A program made the position numbers and the translations under genes. Under the pieces are notes generated by a model. The model made no database searches and was not told the DNA's origin. It saw nothing but the letters and a program-made list of their open reading frames with translations. 64,000 nt of DNA from CAYVCG01 sp964449985 (lineage in GTDB: Bacteria; Bacillota; Clostridia; Lachnospirales; WRAX01), in contig CAYVCG010000001.1 in NCBI GenBank assembly GCA_964449985.1, forward strand, positions 1-64,000. The letters are read 5' to 3'. This document shows, piece after piece, positions 1 through 8,089 of this stretch. Position 1 is the stretch's first letter. Every line of letters begins with the position of its first letter.

Positions 1-235
1 TACTTTTGCTGGGCGACATTTCTTTTTTGGGTCATATCATTGACAGATGTAGAATCAAGGGTTATTGTTTTCTCGTGATCATCTATTGGATATTGTTTGG
101 GGATATGAATATATCGGTGGTACGAGAACAGTGGACACACATATACAAAAACTAAGGTCAAAGCTTGATTTTGGGGACGTAATAAAAACTGTTTATAAAA
201 TTGGATATAAGTTTGAGGTGAACGAAAATGAGTGA
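1..235 (+). CDS. OmpR-family response regulator, C-terminal fragment (5' cut by window; frame broken near base 50)
   Basis: The reading frame open from base 53 to the TGA at 233-235 encodes the end of a winged-helix OmpR/PhoB output domain: FSRDHLLDIVWGYEY, then TVDTHIQKLRSKL, then the terminal KTVYKIGYKF hairpin. This domain binds DNA when the missing receiver domain is phosphorylated. The stop overlaps the start of the downstream histidine kinase at 228, so the two form a two-component pair. Upstream of base 53 this frame has TGA (41-43) and TAG (50-52), while another frame reads a plausible continuation (DISFLGH). A small indel near bases 40-52 is therefore likely, either a sequencing error or real decay. 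Family assignment is secure; intactness is not. Confidence 0.75.
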
Positions 236-1691
236 TAAAGCATTGAACAAACGCTCATTTTCGTTACAATCACGATTGATAGTTGTAGGTTATACATTAG
301 CATTTTTAACAACCTTATTTTGCGTAGCGCAGTCCATTCAAACAGCCCATGTAAAAATAATGGAATATGCTTATGATACTGCAATCAATGAACAATTCAG
401 AATAGGTTATGCGATTAAAAAAATGGCAGAGAGCCGAAATTATTCACAAGAAGACCAAAATCTTTATTTATTAGGAACTGTTCGTAATTCAGCTGATGAC
501 TATTCAAACTATTACACAACAAATGCATCATACAGGATCACAAATGACGAAATGGGTACAATTTACTCAAATATAACTGATGAAGATGTGCTTAGCCTTA
601 AAATTCTTCCGGAAAAGGATGGAACTATCAGCTATTTCACAGCTGTTGCGGATGATAAAACATTGATTGTTGTTACCTCTTATATCAAGATATATCAAAC
701 TCTTTTTAGGTTGGATTATATACAAGATAGTTCAAGAGTTAAAACTGCAATAGATAGTCTATCCGAGCGCAATGCAACGACCATTTTTATAGCTGGGCTG
801 CTATTATTTTTATTATTGAATATTATAATACCAAGAACACTTAAGCCTTTGAATGACTTGAGAAAACAGGCTATTTCCATAGCAAATGGGGACTATCACA
901 AGCGATTGAAAATTATTCATAATGATGAAGTAGGTCAACTTGCAAGTAGTTTTAATAATATGTCCGAATCCATTGAAGAGCATATACGGTCTTTATCTGA
1001 AATGGCACATTTAAAAGAATTATTTGCGTCGAATTTGGCACATGAAATAAAAACTCCTATTACATCAATTGTTGCTTATTCTGATTATGCGGTGCAAAAG
1101 GAGTTAAGTGCTGAAGAACTTCATGATGAATTAAAATATATAAAAAAAGAGGGACAGAGACTCAGTTCGCTTTCAGACAAAATTTTAAAATGGAGCAGCT
1201 TGAACAACGAATCTAAAATTGATATTAAACCTTTAAGACCACAAAGGATTATTGAGCAGGTTCTTTTTAGGTTAGAGATTTTTGCTAAAAAAAGAAATCA
1301 AAATATTATAGTGGAAAACAAATCCGAAATCATTTATGCAGATGAGGCTCTTCTTATATCACTTATTATAAATTTATGCAAGAATGCCTTGAACGCTTCT
1401 GATGATGGCGAATCAATTTATCTTACTTTGAAAAATAGTAACGATAGCTTGATAATTATGATAAAAGATTTTGGGATAGGTATGGAACAAGATGAACTTA
1501 AAAGAATTGTGGAGCCTTTTTATATGGTGGACAAATCAAGAGATCGAGCAAAAGGTGGATCTGGCCTTGGCCTCCCCTTCTGTCTTGCTATAGCTGAGGC
1601 GCACAAAGGCAAAATTGAGATAAATAGTGCCCTTGGGAAAGGGACGTGTGTTACAGTTATTATTCCTCAAATAAGATTTACAACTCCATGA
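228..1691 (+). CDS. Sensor histidine kinase (HAMP, HisKA, HATPase)
   Basis: This is a 487-residue membrane sensor kinase that should phosphorylate the regulator encoded just upstream, whose stop codon it overlaps. Transmembrane segments at about residues 17-37 and 184-201 enclose an extracytoplasmic sensor region of about 145 residues. A HAMP linker (about 202-255) follows. The HisKA box contains AHEIKTP with phospho-acceptor His272. The ATPase domain has the N box (NLCKNALNAS, about 382-391), the G1 box DFGIG (414-418) and the G2 box GGSGLGL (443-449). All catalytic motifs look intact. The signal is unknown. The secreted protein gene downstream may be its target or partner, which is inference. 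Confidence 0.95.
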   Translation: MSDKALNKRSFSLQSRLIVVGYTLAFLTTLFCVAQSIQTAHVKIMEYAYDTAINEQFRIGYAIKKMAESRNYSQEDQNLYLLGTVRNSADDYSNYYTTNASYRITNDEMGTIYSNITDEDVLSLKILPEKDGTISYFTAVADDKTLIVVTSYIKIYQTLFRLDYIQDSSRVKTAIDSLSERNATTIFIAGLLLFLLLNIIIPRTLKPLNDLRKQAISIANGDYHKRLKIIHNDEVGQLASSFNNMSESIEEHIRSLSEMAHLKELFASNLAHEIKTPITSIVAYSDYAVQKELSAEELHDELKYIKKEGQRLSSLSDKILKWSSLNNESKIDIKPLRPQRIIEQVLFRLEIFAKKRNQNIIVENKSEIIYADEALLISLIINLCKNALNASDDGESIYLTLKNSNDSLIIMIKDFGIGMEQDELKRIVEPFYMVDKSRDRAKGGSGLGLPFCLAIAEAHKGKIEINSALGKGTCVTVIIPQIRFTTP

Positions 1692-1780
1692 CATTTTCAG
1701 GACAACACGAACACATGCATTGTTTATGATAAGACTGTAGCAAAAATAACAGTGCAAGGCACTTAAAAGGAGACGTTATT

Positions 1781-2773
1781 ATGAAAAAAAATCTAGTATC
1801 ATTACCAGTTGTAGCTATGTGTTTGGCGTTAAGTTCTTTAGCTTTCGCATTACCAATTTACGCAAATGTTGGTATGAGTTCTGAAACCGGAAAAGTTATG
1901 AAAGTAGAAACACCAAAGGAGTATATGCAAGACTTTACCATTGAAGGAAAACAGCAAAAAGGTCAATTAGTTGATTCAATCTTTTTAAGTGAAGCTCAAA
2001 TAAGTGATTTAAAAACAGCAGCCGCAAAATCCTTTAAAGAAACACTTGGAATTGAAGTCCCAAGTAATTTAAAATTTGAGTATAGAACAATTCCATCTGA
2101 CGGCATACGAATTGGTTTAAGTTGGCTGGATGAAAAAGAGTCTGCTTCAAAAGACGGCGTGATGAATAAAGACGGGGTGCTATATTTTGCCGATTTTCAT
2201 ATGGCGGATACTTCAAAAGCGGCCGTGCTTAATACAATTGGTGTTAAAAACGGATATGATGCAAAGAAGCTAGATGGTTTAAAAAAACAAGCAATAGATG
2301 CCTTAAAAAAGGAAGTCAAGGCTACAGTGCCGGATAATTATTTTGTAAGTACACGAGTAATAGTTAATTTTTTAGGCAAAAACCAAGACATCAATGTACA
2401 GTTTGAATGGTCAAAAAGCAAAAAGATTGATATGTTAAAGGATACATCCGCATGTTCCTATGTCGCAGGCTTTGACAAAGTTGATTTATCAAAAAATCAA
2501 GGAAGATTAAATGCTATTGAGAATACTGAGGCGACATTTATGGCTAATGCAAACGCTGCAAAGTTTACAAGCATTCAAGAAACAAACATGTTAGAGGCAG
2601 CAAAAACATTTCTTAATCAAAAAGAAATAGGTTTCGGAAAACTGATAAGTTCTATGCAAATGGGAAATGTGTTGTGGTTTACATTTGATTCCGTCACCGA
2701 TAATAAATCTGACCGTGCAGTTATAGATGTGTATATAGGATCAGATTTAAACGTAACTGGTTATATATTCTAA
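1781..2773 (+). CDS. Secreted protein of unknown function
   Basis: This 330-residue protein starts with a clear signal peptide: MKKN, a hydrophobic core to about residue 24, and a likely cleavage near ALPIYA-N. A strong ribosome site (AAGGAGACG) precedes the ATG. The mature protein is lysine-rich and hydrophilic, with no cysteine pattern or membrane anchor. Two similar halves may be present, since both contain a segment resembling 'ADxxxANLxx...AAKxFL/AxKSFK' near residues 80 and 265, but I cannot prove a repeat. I do not recognise the family. It follows the two-component genes after 89 bases, so co-regulation is plausible. Confidence 0.7.
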   Translation: MKKNLVSLPVVAMCLALSSLAFALPIYANVGMSSETGKVMKVETPKEYMQDFTIEGKQQKGQLVDSIFLSEAQISDLKTAAAKSFKETLGIEVPSNLKFEYRTIPSDGIRIGLSWLDEKESASKDGVMNKDGVLYFADFHMADTSKAAVLNTIGVKNGYDAKKLDGLKKQAIDALKKEVKATVPDNYFVSTRVIVNFLGKNQDINVQFEWSKSKKIDMLKDTSACSYVAGFDKVDLSKNQGRLNAIENTEATFMANANAAKFTSIQETNMLEAAKTFLNQKEIGFGKLISSMQMGNVLWFTFDSVTDNKSDRAVIDVYIGSDLNVTGYIF

Positions 2774-2811
2774 ATTGGAGTTTTTTAGGAAATCAGTGTT
2801 ACAATAAGAAT

Positions 2812-2840
2812 TTGACAAATAGATGACCTCGTGCTATAAT
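2812..2840 (+). promoter_or_regulatory. Sigma-A promoter for the riboswitch/ATPase transcript
   Basis: A perfect consensus promoter is visible: TTGACA at 2812-2817, a 17-base spacer, and TATAAT at 2835-2840. Transcription would begin near 2847, just before the riboswitch aptamer. Such a strong promoter fits a gene controlled mainly by attenuation. Confidence 0.85.
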
Positions 2841-2854
2841 GTGAAAAATAAATG

Positions 2855-3040
2855 AATGCCCCGTGAGGGAGTAGTTTGCGCATATATGCGTGGCAAGTCA
2901 ACATACTGACCATACTGATTTATATCATTATGGTCTGGCTTGTCTTAAAAAACGAGACTCATGTATAGCCTTTGCTGTATATAAGTCTTTATTTGTTAAG
3001 GCCCATAAACAGCAAAACTGCTGTATATGGGTCTTTCATT
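2855..3040 (+). promoter_or_regulatory. yybP-ykoY family (manganese-sensing) riboswitch
   Basis: The leader contains the hallmark blocks of the yybP-ykoY aptamer in order: GGGAGTAG (2867-2874), GTCAACATACTG (2897-2908), a paired ACC...GGT arm, a second GGC arm, and ACGAGACT (2952-2959). The last block doubles as the left arm of an intrinsic-terminator hairpin (about 2956-2987) followed by a T-rich stretch. This class is known to bind Mn2+ and to switch on exporters. Its position between a consensus promoter and a P-type ATPase gene is the expected context. Confidence 0.88.
2999..3040 (+). terminator. Second, tandem terminator hairpin of the riboswitch leader
   Basis: After the first hairpin (ending near 2987) comes another: GCCCATAAACAGC pairs with GCTGTATATGGG around a short loop, followed by TCTTTCATTTT. 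The right arms of the two hairpins share GCTGTATAT. The leader may thus have tandem terminators or mutually exclusive pairings. The ATPase ribosome site (ACGGAGG) begins at 3055, shortly after this hairpin. Confidence 0.6.
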
Positions 3041-3068
3041 TTGACTATTAATTACGGAGGTTGAAAAT

Positions 3069-5708
3069 ATGCAGGACTTTTTAGGAACAAAGGAAGATGT
3101 ATTGAACAGATTGGGTGTAGACAAAGGCGGATTGACCGAATCAGAGGTTGCAGAAAGCAGAAAACAAAATGGTATTAACGCATTTACAAAGGAAAAACCA
3201 CCATCACTTATACATAGGATATGGGAAGCTGCAAGAGAGCCGATGATTATTATGTTGATTATGGCGGGAGTGATTGCGCTTGGAGTAAACATCACCCGTG
3301 GGTTAACTGGCGGTGAAGCGGATTTTTTAGAGTGCTTAGGCATTTTTGCAGCGATATTCTTATCGATTATCATAACGGTAATAATGGAAGGCAGAAGTGC
3401 GAAAGCGTTTGAAGCTTTAAGCAAGTTGAATGAAGATATACAGATAAAGGTTTTGCGCGATGGCGAAATACGTCTTATACCTCAATGTGATGTAGTTGTG
3501 GGGGATATTGTCATTATTGAAACAGGTGACAAGATTCCTGCTGACGGACGGATTTTAGAATGTATTGACCTAAATTCTGACGAAAGCGCACTCACAGGCG
3601 AAAGTGTTCCCGTTGAAAAGGATTCTGAGTTTGTTATACAAAATGAAAAAACACCTGTGGCGGAACGTACTAATATGTTATATTCTGGCTGTTATATAAC
3701 AAGTGGTCACGGTAAAATGTTGGTCACTGCTGTTGGGGATAAAACGGAGTTTGGTAAAATAGCGCGGGAGCTGTCGGGCACGGAAAAATCAAGCACACCA
3801 CTTCAGGAAAAGCTTGGAAAGCTAGGAAAAATCATCACTATTCTTGGGGCTGCCGCAGCCGGTATTGTGTTTGTTATCCAAACAATATTGTTTATTACTA
3901 ACGGCACAGCGTCTCTCGACACCATATCGGAGGCATTTATCACAAGCATTGTGCTGATTGTTGCGGCTGTTCCTGAGGGGTTGCCTACTATCGTTGCTGT
4001 GTCTTTGTCTGTAAATATTATCAAGATGTCCAAGCAAAACGCATTGGTCAAAAAAATGATTGCCTGCGAAACAGTTGGCTGTATAAATGTTATCTGCTCG
4101 GACAAGACAGGTACTTTAACTGAGAATAAAATGACCGTTACTGATATTTATACAGACGGAATGTTATTTAAACCCGCTAAACTTAAAAATAATTTGCTCA
4201 CAGAGAATTTTTGCATAAATAGCACAGCTGATGTTAGCTTTAAGTCGGACAGGCCTTCCTTTATTGGAAATCCTACCGAGTGTGCGCTGCTTGTGGCGGC
4301 GAATAAGGCGGGTCAAGAGTATAAGCAAGTCCGGGATAATGCATCGATTTTGCACAGCTATCCGTTTTCCTCCGAAACAAAGAATATGACAACCATTGTC
4401 AAAAGAGATAACGGCGCTGTTGCTTTCACAAAGGGCAGCCCAGAAAAAATTCTTGCTATGTGCGCTATATCAGAAGAAGCCGCAAAAGCAGCAGACGAGC
4501 AAATTACAGCTTTTCAAAAGAAAGCTGCAAGAGTTATTGCCTTTGCGCATAAGGAAATTGAGCAGGATATTGATTTTATAAATTGCAGAGAGCAAATTGA
4601 AAGCGATATGGTGTTTGATGGATTTGTGGCTATATCTGATCCGTTGCGCTCTGATGTATACGATGCTGTTTTGCACTGCCGAAATGCGGGAATTGACCTT
4701 AAAATGCTTACAGGCGATAACATTATTACAGCCACAGCAATTGCGGACGAGCTTGGCATATTGGATGACGAACATATCGCTGTGGAAGCAAAAGAACTAG
4801 ACGAGCTTTCTGATGAAGAATTTAATAAAATCATTCCTAAAATACGTGTAATTGCTAGAAGCACACCGATAATTAAGATGCGCGTTGTTAAGGCGTTAAA
4901 AGCAATGGGCAATATTGTTGCCGTAACAGGCGATGGTATTAACGATGCTCCTGCTATTAAAAACGCCGATGTTGGAGTAGCAATGGGCATTACGGGCACG
5001 GAGGTTTCTAAGGAGGCAAGCGATATAGTTCTCCTTGATGACAGCTTTTCAACCATCGTTAGAGCGGTGCATTGGGGGCGCGGTATTTATGAGAATTTTC
5101 AGCGGTTTATACAGTTTCAACTAACTGTAAATGTGGCTTCGGTTATTACTGTGTTGTTTTCCGTAATGGCAGGCTTTAAATCACCGTTTACGGCGTTGCA
5201 GCTTTTGTGGATTAATATTGTAATGGATGGTCCTCCTGCGCTAACGCTTGGTCTTGAGCCGATTCGGGGTGATCTGATGAAGCGTAAACCAACAAGCCGT
5301 GATGCAAACATTATTTCTAAGGGTATGTTATCAAGGATTGCTGTAAACGGTATATTTATTTCAGTGATATTTCTCTCTCAACAGGCCTTTAATATCTTGG
5401 GCGCTACGGCGGAACAGATGCCGACCGTTTTGTTCACACTGTTTGTAGTATTTCAGCTGTTTAATGCGTTTAATAGCCGTGAGCTTACTGATACAAGCAT
5501 TTTAAAAAACATAACTACAAATAAGCTTATGCTTTTGGTTTTTGCTATAACGTTCAGCCTGCAAATTGTAATTACACAATTAGGTGGTGAATTTTACGGC
5601 ACAGTGCCGCTTCCACTTTTTATGTGGTTGAAGATTATCATTACGGCTTTGTCGGTGATTGTTTTGTCTGAGCTGATTAAGGCAGTTAAGAGAATGGTTG
5701 TAAAATAA
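3069..5708 (+). CDS. P2A-type cation-transporting ATPase, SPCA/PMR1-like, probable Mn2+ (Ca2+) exporter
   Basis: This 879-residue P-type ATPase should use ATP to export a divalent cation across the membrane. Visible motifs are TGES (about 176-179), the M4 motif PEGLP (302-306), the phosphorylation site DKTGT with Asp345, and the hinge GDGINDAP (621-628). The M6 helix reads WINIVMDGPPA with Asn716 and Asp720. SERCA has T where this protein has M; 'NIxMDGPPA' is the pattern I know from PMR1/SPCA pumps, which move both Ca2+ and Mn2+. With the upstream Mn2+-type riboswitch, manganese export is the favoured role. Ten or so membrane helices are apparent, and the start has a good Shine-Dalgarno. Confidence 0.9.
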   Translation: MQDFLGTKEDVLNRLGVDKGGLTESEVAESRKQNGINAFTKEKPPSLIHRIWEAAREPMIIMLIMAGVIALGVNITRGLTGGEADFLECLGIFAAIFLSIIITVIMEGRSAKAFEALSKLNEDIQIKVLRDGEIRLIPQCDVVVGDIVIIETGDKIPADGRILECIDLNSDESALTGESVPVEKDSEFVIQNEKTPVAERTNMLYSGCYITSGHGKMLVTAVGDKTEFGKIARELSGTEKSSTPLQEKLGKLGKIITILGAAAAGIVFVIQTILFITNGTASLDTISEAFITSIVLIVAAVPEGLPTIVAVSLSVNIIKMSKQNALVKKMIACETVGCINVICSDKTGTLTENKMTVTDIYTDGMLFKPAKLKNNLLTENFCINSTADVSFKSDRPSFIGNPTECALLVAANKAGQEYKQVRDNASILHSYPFSSETKNMTTIVKRDNGAVAFTKGSPEKILAMCAISEEAAKAADEQITAFQKKAARVIAFAHKEIEQDIDFINCREQIESDMVFDGFVAISDPLRSDVYDAVLHCRNAGIDLKMLTGDNIITATAIADELGILDDEHIAVEAKELDELSDEEFNKIIPKIRVIARSTPIIKMRVVKALKAMGNIVAVTGDGINDAPAIKNADVGVAMGITGTEVSKEASDIVLLDDSFSTIVRAVHWGRGIYENFQRFIQFQLTVNVASVITVLFSVMAGFKSPFTALQLLWINIVMDGPPALTLGLEPIRGDLMKRKPTSRDANIISKGMLSRIAVNGIFISVIFLSQQAFNILGATAEQMPTVLFTLFVVFQLFNAFNSRELTDTSILKNITTNKLMLLVFAITFSLQIVITQLGGEFYGTVPLPLFMWLKIIITALSVIVLSELIKAVKRMVVK

Positions 5709-5737
5709 GTAAATGGAGTTGCGTGATACGCAAAAAT

Positions 5738-5771
5738 AGCATGAAACCGTAATAAGTCACGATTTCATGCT
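5738..5771 (+). terminator. Hairpin after the ATPase gene, lacking a U-tract
   Basis: AGCATGAAA (5738-5746) pairs perfectly with TTTCATGCT (5763-5771). No T-run follows; instead AGGC and then a dispersed-repeat copy begin. A smaller hairpin, TTGCGT-GAT-ACGCAA, lies at 5719-5733. The arrangement hairpin, AGGC, repeat matches that of the repeat copy near 49.6 kb. Confidence 0.5.
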
Positions 5772-5858
5772 AGGCAGAAGAAATCTATAGAATTATACGG
5801 ACGCACAATGCGCGCCCCTACAGAGATTCCGGTTTGTTAGAAATTTTGGTGTTTTTTA
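5772..5858 (+). repeat. Dispersed MITE-like repeat, copy A (internally deleted)
   Basis: The segment shares the core CGGACGCACAATGCGCGCCC and CTACAGAGATTCCGGTT with copies at 37.4, 45.8 and 49.6 kb, then jumps to TTAGAAATTTTGGTGTTTT. The second palindrome of the full-length element is therefore missing. Both termini are degenerate. It lies after the U-less hairpin downstream of the ATPase gene. Confidence 0.7.
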
Positions 5859-5896
5859 GATAACATGAAGCCCCCTTATCGGGGGCTTTGGTTATC
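5859..5896. terminator. Bidirectional terminator between the ATPase and yugP genes
   Basis: AAGCCCCC pairs with GGGGGCTT around TTATC, and GATAAC/GTTATC extends the stem. It lies between convergent genes and can serve both: the plus-strand ATPase and the minus-strand yugP operon, whose last stop codon is at 5903. Confidence 0.8.
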
Positions 5897-5902
5897 TATA
5901 AT

Positions 5903-6613
5903 CTAATTACTTCTGCGGCTGTTTGAAGCCAATAGGATAAATCTTAATAGCTGGGCTATTGAAACAGCTGCCGCTGCAAGATATGTCATTGCTGCTGCGT
6001 TTAAAACCTTTTTAGCTGGGCTAATCTCATCTTGCGTTAATATATCATAATCTCCCAGCATTTCAATCGCCCTTTTTGAAGCGTTGAATTCTACAGGCAA
6101 AGTAATCGTTTGGAACACAACAACGCCGAAAAATAAGGCAATACCAAGATAAAGTAAATATATCCCGAGGTTTCCTGCTCCTGCGCTTAGGTAGGAAAGA
6201 AAGAAACCAAGAAGTATGAGCGGCATAGCCATCCTTGAGCCAATACTAACTACAGGGAATATAGCATTTCTTATAGCCAAAGCAGAATAACCTTCTGCAT
6301 GTTGAACGGCATGACCGGTTTCATGCGCCGCTACACCTAGCGCTGCAAGAGATTGGCTTCCATAAACGCTGTCAGACAGGCGCAAAACTTTAGCTTTTGG
6401 GTCGTAATGGTCTGTAAGGTTACCGCCAATTCTTTCAACTCTAACATCATTTATTCCCCAACGGGCTAACAGTTGGCTTGCAACCTGGGCACCTGTAAGG
6501 CCTTTTTCATTGCCGTATTTACTATATTTGCTGAATGTGTTATTAACTTTGAACTGAGCCCAAAGCGCAAAAATCATAGCAGGTATTAACAACAGGTATC
6601 CAATATTATACAT
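5903..6613 (-). CDS. yugP: YugP-family membrane zinc metallopeptidase
   Basis: This is a 236-residue membrane protein with an N-terminal hydrophobic helix, the zinc motif HETGH (about residues 97-101) within AAHETGHAVQH, and three further hydrophobic segments in the C-terminal half. These are the features of the YugP zinc-protease family; its substrates are unknown. I chose the ATG at 6613 over the one at 6622 because the AAGGAG ribosome site abuts the latter and sits nine bases from the former. It is the last gene of the priA-def-fmt run, 47 bases after fmt, and ends at a strong terminator. Confidence 0.9.
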   Translation of the reverse strand: MYNIGYLLLIPAMIFALWAQFKVNNTFSKYSKYGNEKGLTGAQVASQLLARWGINDVRVERIGGNLTDHYDPKAKVLRLSDSVYGSQSLAALGVAAHETGHAVQHAEGYSALAIRNAIFPVVSIGSRMAMPLILLGFFLSYLSAGAGNLGIYLLYLGIALFFGVVVFQTITLPVEFNASKRAIEMLGDYDILTQDEISPAKKVLNAAAMTYLAAAAVSIAQLLRFILLASNSRRSN

Positions 6614-6660
6614 ATCAATCATCTCCTTAGCAAAAATATACGAAAACTATGGCATAAAGT

Positions 6661-7590
6661 TTATGATAAAACAACTCCTGTTTCAATCAAACGACCGCGC
6701 AAATAATCCGAGCATGACATTCTTTTGCTTCCTGAACCCTGTATTTGTGTGACCAAAATCGCTCCGTCGCCTGTTTTGACAATAATGCCTTTGTTTTTTA
6801 TTATGTCCATAATTTCTCCAGGTTTACCGCCATAATTATTATTTACTGATTCGGCTTTCCAGATTTTGAGAGTTTCTCCGTTATACAGAGCATATGCTCC
6901 AGGCCATGGATCAAGCCCTCTTATAAGGTTTATTATGCTTTCAGAGGTTTTATGCCATTGGATTTTACCGGTATCTTTGGTAATCATTTTCGCGTAGGTG
7001 GATTGTTTGTCGTCTTGTTTTATTTTTTCGATTTTCCCGGATTGTATAAGTTTAAGCGCTTCAATTAATGTATCTGCGCCTATTTTCGACATTTTGTCGT
7101 GAACAGTTGCATAGGTGTCATCCGGCGTAATCTGAAAAGAGTTTTTTAAAAGCATGTCCCCTGTGTCAAGCCCGGTATCCATTTGCATAATGGTCACGCC
7201 GGTGGTACTCTCGCCATCAATTATTGCCCATTGGATGGGCGCTGCTCCTCTATATTTTGGGAGAAGGGAGCCGTGAACGTTTACTGAACCGAATTTCGGC
7301 ATAAACAGGACTGATTCCGGCAAAATTTGACCATAAGCAGCGACAACAAAAATATCCGCCGGGTAGCTTTTCAATTCTTCAATAAATGCAGGGTCTTTGA
7401 TTTTTATTGGTTGAAGAACAGGAATATCATGCTTTATGGCGCATTCTTTAACCGGAGGGAATACGATTCTGTTTCCACGTCCCTTTGGTTTATCCGGCTG
7501 CGTTATGACTGCGGTAACGTTATAATGCTCAATCAGTTTTTCCAAAATAGGAACGGCGAAATCAGGCGTTCCCATAAACACTATGTCCAT
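6661..7590 (-). CDS. fmt: Methionyl-tRNA formyltransferase
   Basis: The enzyme formylates the methionine on initiator tRNA using 10-formyl-tetrahydrofolate. The 309-residue product begins MDIVFMGTPDFA, the usual N-terminus, and carries the folate-site loop SLLPKYRG (about 108-115) preceded by the Asn-x-His pair (104-106). The MQMDTGLDTGD segment holds the catalytic Asp. The open frame extends upstream inside def, but homology starts at 7590, one base after the def stop codon. Its pairing with def is functional: def removes the formyl group that Fmt adds. Confidence 0.97.
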   Translation of the reverse strand: MDIVFMGTPDFAVPILEKLIEHYNVTAVITQPDKPKGRGNRIVFPPVKECAIKHDIPVLQPIKIKDPAFIEELKSYPADIFVVAAYGQILPESVLFMPKFGSVNVHGSLLPKYRGAAPIQWAIIDGESTTGVTIMQMDTGLDTGDMLLKNSFQITPDDTYATVHDKMSKIGADTLIEALKLIQSGKIEKIKQDDKQSTYAKMITKDTGKIQWHKTSESIINLIRGLDPWPGAYALYNGETLKIWKAESVNNNYGGKPGEIMDIIKNKGIIVKTGDGAILVTQIQGSGSKRMSCSDYLRGRLIETGVVLS

Positions 7591-7591
7591 A

Positions 7592-8059
7592 CTATTCATC
7601 TTCCTCATCGGTTTCTTCAGATTCGATAAGCTTATCAACATACAATACACCATCAAGGTGATCCAGCTCGTGGCACAAAGCAACCGCAAGCAATTCTGTA
7701 CCTTCGACGATTTGCTCTTTGCCATTTCTGTCCATATATTTTACCTTAATATATTCTGGGCGCTCGACAAGCCCGGACTCTCCCGGAATGCTTAGGCAGC
7801 CTTCAACCCGGCGCTGCGTGCCTCGGGTTTCTATAATTTCTGGATCAATCATTTCATAAAGCTTATCATCAAGATTTATGATGGCGACGCGTTTTAAGAC
7901 ACCAACCTGTGGAGCTGCCAGTCCAACGCCGTCTGCCTCTTTTAGGGTATCTAGCATATCATCTAAAAGCCCAAGAATCCTGGGAGTTATAACCTTTACG
8001 GGCTTTGATTTTTTCCTTAGTATTTCATCATCTTCGAGACGTATAGTTCTTAAAGCCAT
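7592..8059 (-). CDS. def: Peptide deformylase
   Basis: This 155-residue metallo-deformylase removes the N-formyl group from nascent proteins. All three family motifs are present: GVGLAAPQVG (44-53), EGCLSIPG with metal ligand Cys88, and HELDH with His130, Glu131 and His134. It lies between priA (30 bases upstream) and fmt (one base between stop and start). A GGAGGTAAAC ribosome site precedes the ATG. Confidence 0.98.
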   Translation of the reverse strand: MALRTIRLEDDEILRKKSKPVKVITPRILGLLDDMLDTLKEADGVGLAAPQVGVLKRVAIINLDDKLYEMIDPEIIETRGTQRRVEGCLSIPGESGLVERPEYIKVKYMDRNGKEQIVEGTELLAVALCHELDHLDGVLYVDKLIESEETDEEDE

Positions 8060-8089
8060 TGTTTACCTCCTTGAGCTAAAGTTTGAATT

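Noticed and set aside
4396..5056. Overlapping frames inside the ATPase gene on both strands
   Set aside because: They lie wholly within an intact P-type ATPase with all catalytic motifs in one frame.
7591..7725. N-terminal extension of fmt by 45 residues
   Set aside because: The extension lies inside def in another frame; homology and spacing place the start at 7590.
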